Shown: in pieces, positions 33,701 to 46,291 of the stretch
Numbering within the stretch: the first letter of the stretch is position 1
How the letters are laid out: each line of letters starts with the position of its first letter
Source of the DNA: Thermothelomyces thermophilus ATCC 42464
Taxonomy: Eukaryota; Ascomycota; Sordariomycetes; Sordariales; Chaetomiaceae
Reading direction: 5' to 3'
Assembly (NCBI RefSeq): GCF_000226095.1
Contig: NC_016474.1
Span: forward strand, 682,001-746,000
DNA: 64,000 nt
Translations under genes and position numbers: made by a program
The notes under the pieces: model-generated
What the model saw: only the letters and a program-made list of their open reading frames with translations
Databases searched by the model: none
What the model was told of the DNA's origin: nothing

Positions 33701-36700
33701 GTAGGTAGCAACGTTGTTCTGAGTGCGCGCTTCGTCCCGCCCGCCATGCTCCGCTTCTCCAAGAACACCTATCTGCATGCACGAGTTGGAGGTTGGAGAA
33801 GACCAGAGATCCGGATAGGGATGCGGCAGGGCCTCCCGGGGCGCCTATTCTTCCATTCGGATGCTCTCGAGCTCGTCATGTCAGACAGGAGTTCGTTTGC
33901 GACGTTTTCAAACGGAGGTAGGTCCATACAGATCCCTTTTCGACCCATTACTCCAAGCAATGAAGAACACCCGTTAAGGAACACCCGTTCACACGCATCT
34001 CAGTTCTGGGGCGCCAATGGCGAGGGATGACTTGGGGTGTGGAGAAGAGAGCTACAGCTGGTTGGCTGGTTACTTGGTGGTGCCGTCGCAGATACGCGAG
34101 GGCTCGCTTCCATTGTTGGCGAGACGTCTGGCGAATCCGAGACGAGATAGCGGCGGGCTGCATCATTTCGTTGCATGCCGAGTATTTTGCGCTGCCCCAG
34201 TCGGGCGCTGGCCGTTTCTACTCTGCTTAGCCGTGACAGTTGTACTTCTGAACATTCTAGGTACGGAAACAGTCTCGAAAGCCGCCAGCAGACTCCTCGA
34301 GGTATCAGGACGCCCGGAAAAGCCGTGAAAGAGGAAGCAGCTCCGGGATGTTGTTCTGTTCTTGCAGTTTCAGGACGGAAGAACTGGGTGCTTCGAGTGC
34401 TCTGTCGCGGCGTTGGCATGCTTCATCCGCCACATATAGCTCCCGCCATCTAGGGGTTGGCGGAAGTGGCCTGGATCATGTATCAATAGCGACAATGCGT
34501 TTCGGCGCGGAAAAGTTCCGTATCGGACCCGGCATGTTTGAGCGGGGTGGGTAGTAGGATAGCCTCTTAAATCCTCAAATACCTGAAAGAGAACCAACAA
34601 AATAGTGTCGAAGGTAGAGGTGCTGCCACTTTTTTGCAGGTATTCCTTTTGTTTGGAAGGGATCCATCAGCAGCGGCAGGGGGGTGGACGGGAGAGGCTG
34701 GCGCAACCATTCTGTTTCGATCGCTTGGGTCTGGAGGTTGGGCTGCTATGAATCGCACGTATGGATAAGAGAATTGGACGCCAAGGGTGCTGTCATGGTG
34801 CGAAGGCGCAGCTTGGTGAGGAAGCCCGATTGTGGGAGGCTCTGGTCAAAACGCTTTCGTTCGGCCGATGAGGTAACCGACAGACCTTGGTTCCTGTGTC
34901 AGCAAATGTGTGCTCTGCAAACACCCTATGGATCGGAGTATTGCTTGGGACCTATCCCGCAAAAGCTGGTGCTTCTGAGAAGGAGTAGAGACATGGTATG
35001 CTGTTGCAAATGGGAGGGGGGAGGGGTTTCGAGAAATAGTCCCAGGAGTTGAGCTCAATGTCACTGCCAGGCCCAGCTGGAGCCACTTAGCATTTGAAGG
35101 CCAGGAGCTTTAGGAGCTTTGGCCACAAGTTGCCCCGCGATGGGAGGCTTATCTGACGATTACCCCTCCAACCTAAATCGTCATCGCTTCCGCCGCCAGA
35201 GCATGGCGGGGTAATGCCCGCCGAACGGAAGTTAGCATCCCGACGGGAAACACGTAATCGGTGCAGCGATGGGCAGGTGCTGAACAAACTGCTCGCACTC
35301 CAGTAACGTAGGTATGTCAAGTTGCTCGAACGAGGAAACGTTGCGTCTCACAGCACAGGCTCCTGTTTTCGTTCTCACGTGAATCCGGGTTGCTATTGGC
35401 ATCCTGTTAGTCAAAGGTTGGCCTTCGGCAGCATCATCTCGCGTTTCCAGCCACGGGCATCTCGTGGGTCTGATGCGTGGGGGTTCACTTTGCGACCTGT
35501 AGCGTCCATCAGTCACCGCCCATCTGTGACTGACCAGCAACATGGAAGTTTTTAGATCCCATGACGGGTAAGATACCGGCGGGCAGCGATGCCGAGGTCT
35601 GTTTGGGATCCCGTGATTGGCTACGAATACTTGCCGGTGTCCTCTTAGTCTCGTTTGGTGCTAGAGATGAAGCTGTCAGGGTTTACTTGGGCCATGATTA
35701 GTGCGGCATACGGCCAACAGATTTCCTGCCCAACCTGAAGGGCCTCGCACAAAAAACAGGCATCATCCGTGCTCTAAATGTGGGCTCTTCAGATTGGGCA
35801 TCATTGTGTTTTGGTACGGAACTAGAATACTGCAACTCAGTGGTTAACTGCAGTTTTTTGTTGGCCAACATCGCAGCATTGGGCCTGCAGCACCTACCGT
35901 ACTAAGGCACTCAAGCGAAACGCTAACTGCTGTCCACCCTCGGAGTTTGCAACGGCCCATTGGCCGTTGCACACAGCTTTGAGGAATTTGGTGCACAAAA
36001 TACACATACAAGACGAAATGCAAAACTTACCTACGCATTGACATGTTCATGCCATAATGTGCTAACAAGCATTGGATTTTATACGCCTGCCAATGCCATT
36101 GCAGTCGCAGCAGTGGTCTTGCTCGGCGCAAATATCGTATCATGGGACTTGGTAAAGATTTCCTGCGCCAACCGTTTTAATCAACAGGTGCTCTAGTGGG
36201 GCAAGGACACCGGATTTACTACCAGTATTTCGAACACGTTGGTATTGGGCAGTACTCTTGAGATACGCAATAGTGCAAGGTACAGACATTCCGGAATACG
36301 GATTACATTACACTACTGTACATACATACACTAGCGTACCGCGTAAAGCAAGAGAGACAAATCCACCTTGACGCTGTACTTTGCCAATTCAGGCATCGCC
36401 ATTCTTGCATTTAACAGGGAGCAGGAACGGCTATATTAATAGAATCACTAGGCTGTCGATCAGTGGAAGACCAGGTAGCGCAGGTCTCCTGAAAAGCTGC
36501 GTGGGGCCGTCTCCGAGATCGCCACTGGCAAAGGCGACACTGGGACAGCTCGACCGAGAGCCGTTCAGCTTTGACGGATTCCGCTCGATACCGAGCCGAG
36601 CGCACGCTCGGCCGTTGGTGGCTTCTCTGCGCGCAAAGCTGGTGTGTACGTACAAAACGTGCGCATAGTGCGCTACGTAAGTAGCTGGTATGTCTGTTGG

Positions 36701-39072
36701 GCCAACCGATCTTGGAACAAGGGAAAGGGATGATTGAAACACGGAATCTGGATACACTCCAAGCAATCAACTACTTGATAAGCAAGTAGTGCTGCTCGAA
36801 GCCAGGAGAGCACCTTCGACCGTTCTCCATTATTAGCCCGGCCCCTGACCTCCATACTTGTAGTTATCCGTACGGCGAGGAACAGGGATCTTCGGTCTCG
36901 TGGGCGCTTGGAACTTCGGCGCATGCCGTAGCCTTCCGGAATTGATGGCACTGCCTGGGTTGCCCTGACCGCCTACTACCACCCGCTTGAACTCGAGAGA
37001 CCGAGATGTAGTAGCTCAAAATGAAGTCATTCGCGAGCGACGAGCCTCGAAATCCTTGACTTGTGATGTTCGACTTTGACAGCCGTGCCGGTGAGCAGAC
37101 ACATACTTGTTGTACTGCACACCTTGTCCGGAGTGTATGTACGACTGTCTGCCGCGGTTTCTAGTGAGCCATTGCATGGGTCGCTCATCTCTGACAAACC
37201 ACTCGGACCGCCCTTGTATCTGCAGGCATGTATGGGCCCCAATCGGGGCACTGTGAAGGCAGAGGCTTGGTAGCGCCAACTCCAAGTTGGTTTAGCGCAG
37301 AACTGAGTGATCAATCACACAAACGGGCTCCTCCGTCACCCTGCAAAGAAGCCCGCAGCAGCAGCACTGCGTAGCAGCCGCTGTCTGGGGTGTACCGAGA
37401 CTACCCGGGGTCCCAAGATAATCTGCTCGCCGGTGTCTGCTTGAAAGCGAGCCCTGGAAAGTCACAAGCAAAACGGGCAAGTTGCATGTTAACCCTGCGA
37501 GTTGTGCCAGTACCTGGTACCAAATGACTCTCGCTGTTCCACTGGGGCCTTGTTCGAGGTGCGCACTGCACTAACCCTGCTGCTGTAATCCGTACTGTAC
37601 TGTACATACATATCTTTCGTACAGCAGGACGGATTACTCCGTACACTACACACCTCTACACCTGAAGATATGCAATTCATTGATAGCCCGAGTATCAGCC
37701 ATTGCTTGCGACAGCCAGGCGACTGGGAGGAGAGGGTCCCAGTCAGCACTGCTACATTAAGGTAGCTTCCAAACGTTGAAAAGCCGACAGTGCTTCCAAA
37801 GAGGAGGAGGAGGCCAGGCCAGGTAGCCTCAATACTTCTGCATTGGTTGCTAGATGAGACGCGGGCAAAAAAAAAACAATTATTTTTAACGACGAATTTG
37901 AGACCCAGATATTGGGCATCCTTTCTCCGTCGATGTAAGCAGGGGAAGACTTGCGAGGATCAAAACGGTCGGTACCGTGCCGAGTCCTTTGTGAGTGCAG
38001 CTGCGACGTCGGTCCGCTCACACTTGTTCGCCTCCCTTTCCGAGGGGCCTCTCTGACTCACGGCCGCCAAACAGGCTCCACCACTTAACTCCAGAACACG
38101 TACTATGTACCTGACTCGTCTCTGCGTGCCACTCGTTGCCAGGTGCTGCCAGCCTGCTGGAAGTTGATGGGAGTCCCATTCGCACAAGCCGTGGACTGAC
38201 TGATATTATCCAGGGTCTTTCGTGGGGCGGTTGTGCCCGGATCGCCCGTTCTTCCTTCGCAATCGAGGCATTGGTCCGGTGCCACGAGACCTGTTGGTCT
38301 GCATTCCACATTGTCGTACGAGCCCGAGTTGGAGCCCTTCTCCCTGCTTCGGCATGGCGTGGCCCAGTACGTACCTGCCTTACCTGCAGATGAATCCGAG
38401 TCGTTAGCGTGGGCCGTTAGCTGCTCTGTTTTGACACTGTGCTGCTGTTCTACCTCCTGGCTTAGCCGCCACGCTGGATTTCTGCTCGAAACCTTGCACC
38501 CCCAATTTCGCCATCCGCAGGTCGTACCGTTTTAGGCAATCCAGCCAAGCCGGCCAGGACTCAGGGGAGTTTCCAGGGGACCGCGCGCTGTTTCTTGTGT
38601 GCGCCCGCCAATCCAAGTGGCTCATGCTCCCACCTCCGCTGAGAGCGACAGCCTCCCTCAGCCAGCCCTCTGGTTGCTCTGCTCTTTGCACCACAAACTT
38701 CACCGCGGGAGGCCAACACAATCGAGAACTGCGAGGGGTTGAGACCGACACAAGAAAAATCATCTTGAACGGCCGCAGCGAACCTGTATTCCAACAATTG
38801 CATCGAAATAGCATGCCACAGCCGATCTTGTCGTCGGGCCCCTCATCATCTCAACCTCACCAATAGAGCTCCTGCTCCCCACCGCTCCGCTACCTTACCC
38901 GCCCGCCGCTCTCGCTGCCTCCTTTACTGCCTGTTGCCGCTCCCCACTCTCCATTGCCTGCTCCGACACCGTTGATGGGACTTGGTTAACTGCTCACGCA
39001 ACGCCCGCCCTCTGTTCCTCCACACAAAGTCGCTCGACGAGCCGAAACCTCCAAAATCCCGCCACCTGGACG
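30736..39072. other. 8.3-kb gene-poor region upstream of transcription factor
   Basis: No convincing gene on either strand. All open frames are short, overlap in several frames, lack domains, and show no splice-linked conservation that I can see. Composition is mixed: AT-richer stretches (31540-32100, 36200-36330), GC-richer patches (33450-34450). It is not TpA-saturated like the repeat block, so it is not simply RIP-degraded. A short inverted repeat (TAATCCGT near 37588, ACGGATTA near 37630) and pyrimidine-rich DNA at 38880-39060 just before the transcription-factor start were noted. Likely contents are the long 5' UTR and regulatory region of that gene, possibly a non-coding transcript. Confidence 0.5.
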
Positions 39073-42000
39073 ATGACTGTGTCAAGCGACGCCGGTAGCA
39101 AGCTGGAGCCTGTCGCTACCATGTCCAATTCGTCAACGCCTTCGGCCGCGAGCGGCAGCGCCCCTGCAGGCGATGAAGCCGGTATGTCTGTTCAGCAGAA
39201 CCACCATGCACCACCCTGAAACGCACGATTTGGCAGCCATTTGTGTTTTTTTTTCCACCCCGCGTTCCCTCCCCCATCCCCTCCTTTCCCTGTTGAGTGC
39301 GAAAGTTTTGGCTGATGAGCCCCTCCACGCAATTCAAAGCCTCGACCATCATGGTCAACACGAAGACCCCCGCTGCCTTCCCGCCGCCCAAGACCGACAA
39401 ACCTCGACCTCACGTCTGCGGTACTTGCCAGCGTTCTTTTGCTCGGCTGGAACACCTGAAGCGTCATGAGCGATCCCACACAAAGGAAAAACCGTTCCAG
39501 TGTCCGGAGTGCGCCCGGTGCTTTGCTCGCCGTGACTTGCTCTTACGGCATCAGCAGAAGCTCCACCAAACCACGACACCGTCATCCCGCCCGCGCAACC
39601 GTCGCGAGAGCGCGAGCGGGGCGACACCGGGTGCCGGCCGGGTCCGGAAGAACAGTGTCGCGGGTCCCAGTGCTGCCTCTGGCGACACCGCTGCCTCCAT
39701 GAGGCCTCGGGCAAACACTATCAGCCATATCGACAATACAGCCATCCAGATGATGGCCGCGGCAACATCTCCGATCTCGAGGATGCCCCCTACCCACAGC
39801 CGCCACCCTAGCCTGATTGGGCTGCCAACCCATCACGGTCTAGAGGCCTACGGCATGGCTTCGGCTTTGGCCCACCGTGGAGCGCCTCTCGGCCTGCCCA
39901 AGCTCGAGACACATGGTATAAACGGCATGGACTTTTCCGGCAGTCTCAGGACAGCTCCAGCGATGCCGTTCGGCTCCGAGTTCGATATGGACGGAAGCTT
40001 GTTCTTCGGCGGCTCCCCTGGCTCCACCATCAACCCCAACGCCCTCCACTACAACGATTCTCCGCCTTCCATGGCCATGGATCCCCTCTCGCCCTTCTCG
40101 CATGGGCTTCCTGACACGTCGACCGCGAGCCAGTCACTGGACGATTTCGACTGGGTAACAGGCTTCGACCATACCATGTCATTCAACAACGGGCCCTTGG
40201 AGAACGCTGTAGACGGCTCTTCGCCCTCCGCGCTCAGCACCACGAGCCAGAGCGGTATCAGCGACGTCATGGTGGACGGCTCGAACCACCACACGGCTAC
40301 GACGGCAACAAGTTCGATGTGGCAGACGTCCATAATGGGCCCGCCGCAGATGCCCAATCCCTTCTCCCTCGACGTCAGCGGTTCCGTCTTCCCAGATCTC
40401 CTGAACGGTGCACCCGTGTCGCCGCAGCCATCGTCCGCAAAGCCCATGGGTGAAGGCTACTTCTCAACCCCTTCACCCTCGCTCCTCTCGAACCTGAATA
40501 CGCAGAACATGAACCAAGCGCTCAATTTCGGTGCCGGTCCGGAGACGCCGTCCTCGATGAATGGTAGTAATCATCATGGCACCTTACCCGTCTCGACAAT
40601 CACTGATTCAACAAGAAATGCCATCCTAGGTGCCCTGTCGGCCTCCCAGGCGTCCCAGTTTGGTACGCGGAGATACTCGTTCGCCACGTCGACTAATCCC
40701 CTCGCCACCGCCCGAACCTCCTCGAAGACCGCAAGCACAACCGGCACCACCGGCACCGGCGCCGCCATCGCCAGCAGCACCGATCAGACCACCTCCCTGC
40801 CGACTACACAAGAACTCCAGCGATACGTCGGGGCATATCTGCGATACTTCCACCCCCACCTGCCTTTTCTACACGTACCGACGCTGACGTTCGAGATACC
40901 TGCGCAATTGTTGGCTAACGGGCGAAATAGCGACATTGGCGGGAGCGGTTGTTTACTTCTTTCTATGGCGGCCATCGGCGCCTTGTTTGAGTTGGAGCAC
41001 CAGGCGTCCATGGAGCTGTTTGGGATGGCCAAGAAGATGATCCAGCTGTATCTCGACGAGAGGAGGAAGGCGAACGTAAGAAAGGCAGAATCCCTTCGCC
41101 GAACTCCCATGTCGGACCACAGTTCACAGCAGCAGGACCCTCCCATCGAGACTCCCGTGTGGTTGGTTCAGGCTATGCTCCTGAATGTCGTGTACGGTCA
41201 TAACTGCGGGGACAAGCGGTCTGGAGAGATTGCGTCCACACATGCGGCCGCATTAGTAAGTCTTGCGCAGGGGGCAGAGTTGCTGCGGCCAGTCCGAGTC
41301 GAACCTGTCGCCAAGGACGTCGAGATGTCGGATGCTAACGGCGCTGGCTCTTGGAGTGGATCCGGGAGGGACCCGTCTGAAGAGCACGCCGAGTGGCTGC
41401 GCTGGAAGGCCGCTGAGGAGCGGAAGCGGACACTCTATGCCGTCTTCACCCTGTCCAGCCTTCTTGTCTTGGCGTATAATCACACGCCGGCCCTGACGAA
41501 CTCGGAGATCTTGCTCGACCTTCCTTGTGACGAAGAGTTCTTCGCCGCCGACAGCGCCGCTGCGTTTCAGGCCAAGGGCGGAATTGAGGCGGCAAACTAC
41601 AACCGCATGACGTTCCACGAAGCCCTAGGGCAGCTGCTGCGCTCCAACGAGAAACAGAACATGCGGCCGTTCACTGACCCCCACCAGCCCTTTGGCTCGG
41701 CGTTCAACGCCAGTGATCTCCCCGAGAGCAGCCTGAAGCCGAGCAGCTTTGGCTGTCTGGTATTGATCAGTGCGCTGCACAACTACATCTGGGAGACACG
41801 CCAACGGCATCATAACAAGGTCTGGACCAATGAGGAGACCGAGAAGATGCACCGGCACATTGAGCCGGCGCTCCGGGCGTGGCACGCCGCCTGGGCAAGT
41901 AACCCGCGGCATTCCGCGGAACGTCCAAACCCTCACGGAGCAGGGCCGCTTTCGGCCGATTGCATCCCTCTATTGGATCTGGCCTACGTCCGCCTCTTTG

Positions 42001-42918
42001 TCAACCTCTCGCGATCTAAAGAGAAGTTCTGGCAGCGCGATTGGGATGGCATGGCCGAGGAGCTGGCGAAGGGGTCTGAGATTGTCCAGCACGCCGAGAA
42101 CTCGCCCGCCTCCAACGCCGAGTCCGCCAACACGGATCCCTCGAGTACGCCTGGGACGGCTTCTCTTACGGTCGATACCCCGCCAACACAAAGCTCTTCT
42201 CCTGAATTCGGCGCCTCCAAGTTGCCAGTCTCGGGTAACGTTAACCCTGAGCGGACGCAGCAGGCGCCCCAGTCATCCCAGACGCAGACATCCAATAAGC
42301 AGTCGATATCTCGCCGAGAGAAGCACTTGCGAAAAGCAGCCTTCTTCGCGGCTGAGTCTCTTTCCGTTCCCGACAAGCTTGGGGTCACGTTTGCCAATCT
42401 CACTAGCCGCGAGTTGCCTCTACAGGCGACGCTCTGCGCCTTTGATTGTGTCCAGGTCCTTGCTGAGTGGGTTGCCACTTTACAGGACCGCGTTGGGCCC
42501 TATCTGGGCATACTGGGCCGGGACAAGGTCGATCTCACACAAGTACCGGCAATCATGTTGCTTGAAGAAGAGGATGTCAGGCTACTTGCAAAGATTGACG
42601 ATATCATACGAGGTGCTGAGATCAAGATGAGCATGGACATGACTCAAGTTGGCAGCAATGGGGGGGTCTCGAGCGTCGACAGCAAATTCCAGGTGGACGA
42701 CAATGCGGGATACGCCACGAAGCTCTTAAGAGTCACAGCCTACATGTTTGACAAAGCTGCTGTATGGCCTGGTAAGTGCTTTCTCGGGGCAGTGCATTGC
42801 TTCCCTCGGCAGGCTGCTGACTGAATTTCCAGTCACCCGATTGATTACGTCCTGCCTCGAGACCCACGCGAACCACATGCGTGCCCGCGCAGAAAAGTCC
42901 GTCGTGGCCCAAATCTGA
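39073..42918 (+). CDS. C2H2 zinc-finger / fungal_trans transcription factor (AmdX/ADR1-like)
   Basis: A 1208-aa nuclear transcription factor in three exons: 39073-39181, 39340-42771, 42833-42918. Introns of 158 bp (GTATGT donor; acceptor TTCAAAG, a weaker AG) and 61 bp (GTAAGT, TTCCAG) keep one frame. Two adjacent C2H2 fingers at about 62-84 and 90-113 contain RSFARLEHLKRHERSH and CFARRDLLLRHQQKLH, the finger pair of AmdX, ADR1 and relatives. A long Ser/Pro/Asn-rich region follows. A fungal-specific transcription factor domain begins near 529 (LQRYVGAYLRYFHPHLPFLHVPTL) and runs to about 950. Another low-complexity stretch lies near 980-1030. The last exon supplies VTRLITSCLETHANHMRARAEKS. An alternative first acceptor is possible, which would change only a few residues. 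The true AmdX ortholog would need a tree. Confidence 0.87.
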
Positions 42919-43994
42919 GTTTCTGAACACCTTGCATTTCAGACCACCTCTGTGCTTTCCCACTCGCAAGTGAGCCCTGGCTCGCTTTTGGTCGAACATT
43001 TCATCACTGGACTCCTTTGTCTCTAGTTCGTGGAAGGGATAAGGGGCGGATTCAGCTTTTCTCCAGGTGCCCCCCGGAAGGCAATAACCCTGGGTCATGT
43101 TATCGCCCAGGCAATTCGTCAGATATCGCGTGATCATCGATTTCAACTACGTTGTTGGTGCTTTTGCTCTTTTTACGGTCAGCGTGGCCTGGTAGTTTTC
43201 GATTCTCCTTCTTGGGTCTTCTGGTGTGTTCGGGGAGACACGCACACAGGTCCGCGGGCTCTAGCTTGGAGCTTATAGGGCTTATTTTGGTTGCGTTTGT
43301 GTTTGAGGATACTATCGGCATCGGAAGGTAGGGGAGGGAAGGCGGCATCCGAAAGTGTGGGAACAGGAGAATACGGAACGAAAGGGTACTCTTGGGATGA
43401 CTGCGGTTGAGTCGCGGCTGAGCTGCTTGACAACGGTGCTGTGGCAGCCGCAGTGCGCGTACATACATGGGTGACGAGTTAACGAGATATGCTGGACTGT
43501 CTGGGCCTTTTTACTTGGGGTAAAGGTGTTTTACCACGGCGCTGGGGAGTTGAGGGTTGGCGATGCCCAATATGGGCTTGACGATAAGGATCCTGCACTT
43601 TTACGCGCGGATTGGACCGACGGGGGGAGCTTTACTGAGAGGCGAAAATGTCATGAAGCAAAACCCAGATGTATTTTTTTAACGTCAGCCTTTTCGGAAA
43701 AGTCTTCAGGCTGAGATGTCCTAGAGCTCTCCATGACTCCTTAACGGCCTACTGTGGATGTTGTGAGAATTGCGATCATGGGTTCCTTGTAGCGAATTAG
43801 AGATTCTCAAGGCCTGGAGAATGGGCCGGAAAAAACACTTTGCCTTTGTCTTGTATCTTACCAGGTAATCCATACATCAATTGCACCCCACGGGCAATCC
43901 GTGAAGTGCAGATATTGTATTCTAAATGTACAGATGCCTGTACGGACGTACTGTACAGAGTCCTACGGATAGATTACACGGAGAGGACGAAGTA
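42919..43994. other. Intergenic before the Tc1 element
   Basis: About 1.08 kb: 3' UTR of the transcription factor, then no recognisable gene. A minus-strand open frame at 43100-43468 has no domain. A short region rich in GTAC/TACG palindromic strings (43920-43985) precedes the transposon. Confidence 0.5.
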
Positions 43995-45379
43995 CAATCA
44001 GGGGTCAAAAGTCCCGGGCCACCCCACCCACTTAAACGCGTTTCGCGACACCCACGCGTATCCTACCTTCAACATCCTACAATTCAACGATATGGCCCTC
44101 AATCTACACGATTTTATACACAAATTGATGGCAAACCACCAGCCAAACCAGGAATTAAGCCCACATATTCGAATGGTTATTTGCAGCCTTATAGCTACTG
44201 GCCAAAGCGAGCGGTCCCTGGCAACCCTCTTCGGCGTATCTCGACATGCCATCCACCACGCAATTGAACTATAGAAATCTAACCACACTTTTAACTCCCG
44301 ACCTCGAAGTGGCCGTCTAGAGGTTCTTTCGCGTTTGGAAAAACGGTATATTATTTTGATGGTCAAGAAAAACCGACGTATAGCCCGGAAGGCTCTGATT
44401 AACGCGGTCGGGAAGAAAGTGTCACCTTTAACCATTTGACGATGTCTCTAAGCCTACTATCTACGTAAATGGTGTGCTAAAAGGAGGATTCCCTTGTCAA
44501 AAGAGGTAGCAAAGGATCGGTATGACTTTGTACGCGATTGGCTTGAAAAGACGGATAAACTGATATAGGTAAGTTGAAGATAGTATATTTATTCTTTTAG
44601 ATATTTCTAATAATCTTAGACTATCTTTTCCGATAAGTGTTCCTGTCAAAATAACATTTTAAATCCGACTGCCTAGGTATTCCGTTTTCCTTCTAAGAAG
44701 TACGACCGCCGATTTGTTAACTTAAAGAACCATACCCGGGCAAATATTACTATTATGGTATAGGGGGCAATATAGGTAGGTAGTCGGAGTGAGCTTATTA
44801 TTATAGAGAGGGATCTTAGCACTCTACACCGTGGCTATATATCCTAGTCATACTAGAGGGCTTTAGAAGAGGGCCTTCTACCTTATTATGATGAGACCTG
44901 GCATTTTTAGCAAGACAACGCTCCTATCTATATATCCGAATCGACCGAATAGTGGCTCCTAGTACGGAAGATTTCCTAGATCGAATGGCCTATATATAGC
45001 CCTGATTTAAACCCTATTGAATACGTATAGGCAGCTCTCAAACGGAGGCTATATACGATGTTCCCAGATCTATGGAATTTGAGGTAGAACAGGCTGGATA
45101 TTGAAGAGTTTACTAAGTGCCTGTAGGAGGCGTGGTAGGCTATTGATCAGGGGGTAATTGACAAGCTAATCTAGGGAATGCCACGTCGGCTAGCCGTAGT
45201 CAAAAGAGCTAGGGGGTGGTATACAAAATATTGAAGCTTGGAACCAGGGCTACTATCTAATGTAAATAGTTTTTCTATACAATTTGTAGCTGTTGAGATA
45301 TCCTGTGTTAAAGTCTGGTGGTAAAACTGTAGGTGGCTGGGAAATGTGGGGATGGCCCTAGACTTGTGACCACTCACTG
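43995..45379 (+). mobile_element. Decayed Tc1/mariner DNA transposon with TIRs
   Basis: A 1385-bp element flanked by TA dinucleotides (43993-43994 and 45380-45381), the target duplication of the Tc1/mariner superfamily. Terminal inverted repeats are imperfect over about 36 bp. The left end starts CAATCAGGGGTCAAAAGTC. The reverse complement of the right end starts CAGTGAGTGGTCACAAGTC. Both continue into GGGCCA. The inside encodes a transposase remnant. RIP-like TAG-rich decay is much stronger in the right two thirds than in the first 450 bp. The element is not autonomous. Confidence 0.87.
44092..45234 (+). pseudogene. Tc1/mariner transposase pseudogene (DD34E)
   Basis: Begins at an ATG with MALNLHDFIHKLMANHQPN and stays open to 44274, covering the first helix-turn-helix (SERSLATLFGVSRHAIHHAI). 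A second DNA-binding part follows. The catalytic core is recognisable on the same strand: first Asp in TIFSDKCS (near 44630), second Asp in WHF-QDNAPIY (near 44920), and Glu in WPIYSPDLNPIEYV, 34 residues after the second Asp, so DD34E. The C-terminus ends RARGWYTKY before TGA at 45232-45234. The core holds many in-frame TAG codons at positions where the family has Trp or Gln, the result expected of RIP. A GGTAAGT at about 44570 could be a relic intron donor. It cannot make an active enzyme. Confidence 0.88.
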
Positions 45380-46291
45380 TATGCAGACCTGGTAAAACCG
45401 GGGTTCATGTTTGAGTCGGGACAGGACTAGGGTACGCGTGTGAAGTCCACTCAAGAGCGCCGATTGGTTCGAAGAAAATTTACTCCCTGTTGTCCTAAGC
45501 CCGTCCGGGCCTAAACTAACTACGTCCATACTCCGTACCCCTTTTTTTAGTGAATTTCTCTTTGTGGAGGAGTTCTGTTCCACTACTTCCATACACAGCA
45601 CCAAAGATACACTTGATTGGGGCACTTGAACAGCCTCTTCCGCTGCTACGAATGTGGACTCGCGTGAGGTTATTACTGGCTTCTCTTATTTTTATGTTTT
45701 GTTCGTTCGTCTCTGCAGTCACGGGTCAACAACCACGATGTATATACAACGGCGCCCAGAGATTGGATGATGGATGGCTCGTTAATGACACCTCTCTCCA
45801 CTCCTCCGGAGCCTTCTCCCGCAGTGTTCAGGTGTTTTGCGAGATGGATCGCCGTGGCCAGGTGCGGCAGAGAGGGGCCTAGAAAAATAAATGTTGGGAT
45901 CTCTGGGCGCAATCTTAAACCGTCCGCCCAGCCGAACAAGGAAGAGCATGGATGGACACCGCTCGCTAAGCTCATTGTGCCCGTTGGATGGGTCCGTCAG
46001 CGTGGACATGGTTCTGGGGGTAGCAGGGGGCTGCCGACGAAGAATCTTTTTTTTTTCTCTTAAAATAAAAGAAGGGAAGGAGAAAAGAGGGGGAAAGGAA
46101 AAAAAAGGAGAGAGCTGGGGTGAAGGAAAAACGCGGTGATCTGCCGTATCTGTCACGGGTCCTTCCATTTCTACTTCGTCATCCCTTTTCTTACCGTTTG
46201 CTTTTGTTTCTCTCTCCCTCTTCCTCTCTCTCTCCCTCCTTCCCTGCCCTCTCTCGCGCTCTCTCTACGCTCCACGACGCCACCTCCCATC
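45380..46291. promoter_or_regulatory. Desaturase promoter with purine and pyrimidine tracts
   Basis: 912 bp. A purine tract (46062-46114) is followed about 85 bp later by a CT-rich tract (46200-46266) ending just before the start codon. CT-rich tracts before the start are common in strongly expressed fungal genes. The open frame at 45550-45882 begins with GTG, not ATG, and has no known domain. Confidence 0.5.

Noticed and set aside
33064-34600. Overlapping open frames on both strands in the gene-poor region
   Set aside because: Many frames open at once in a GC-richer patch, none with domain, codon bias or splice continuity.
45550-45882. 110-codon frame with a hydrophobic stretch before the desaturase
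   Set aside because: Starts with GTG, no ATG in good context, no known family; likely promoter DNA.
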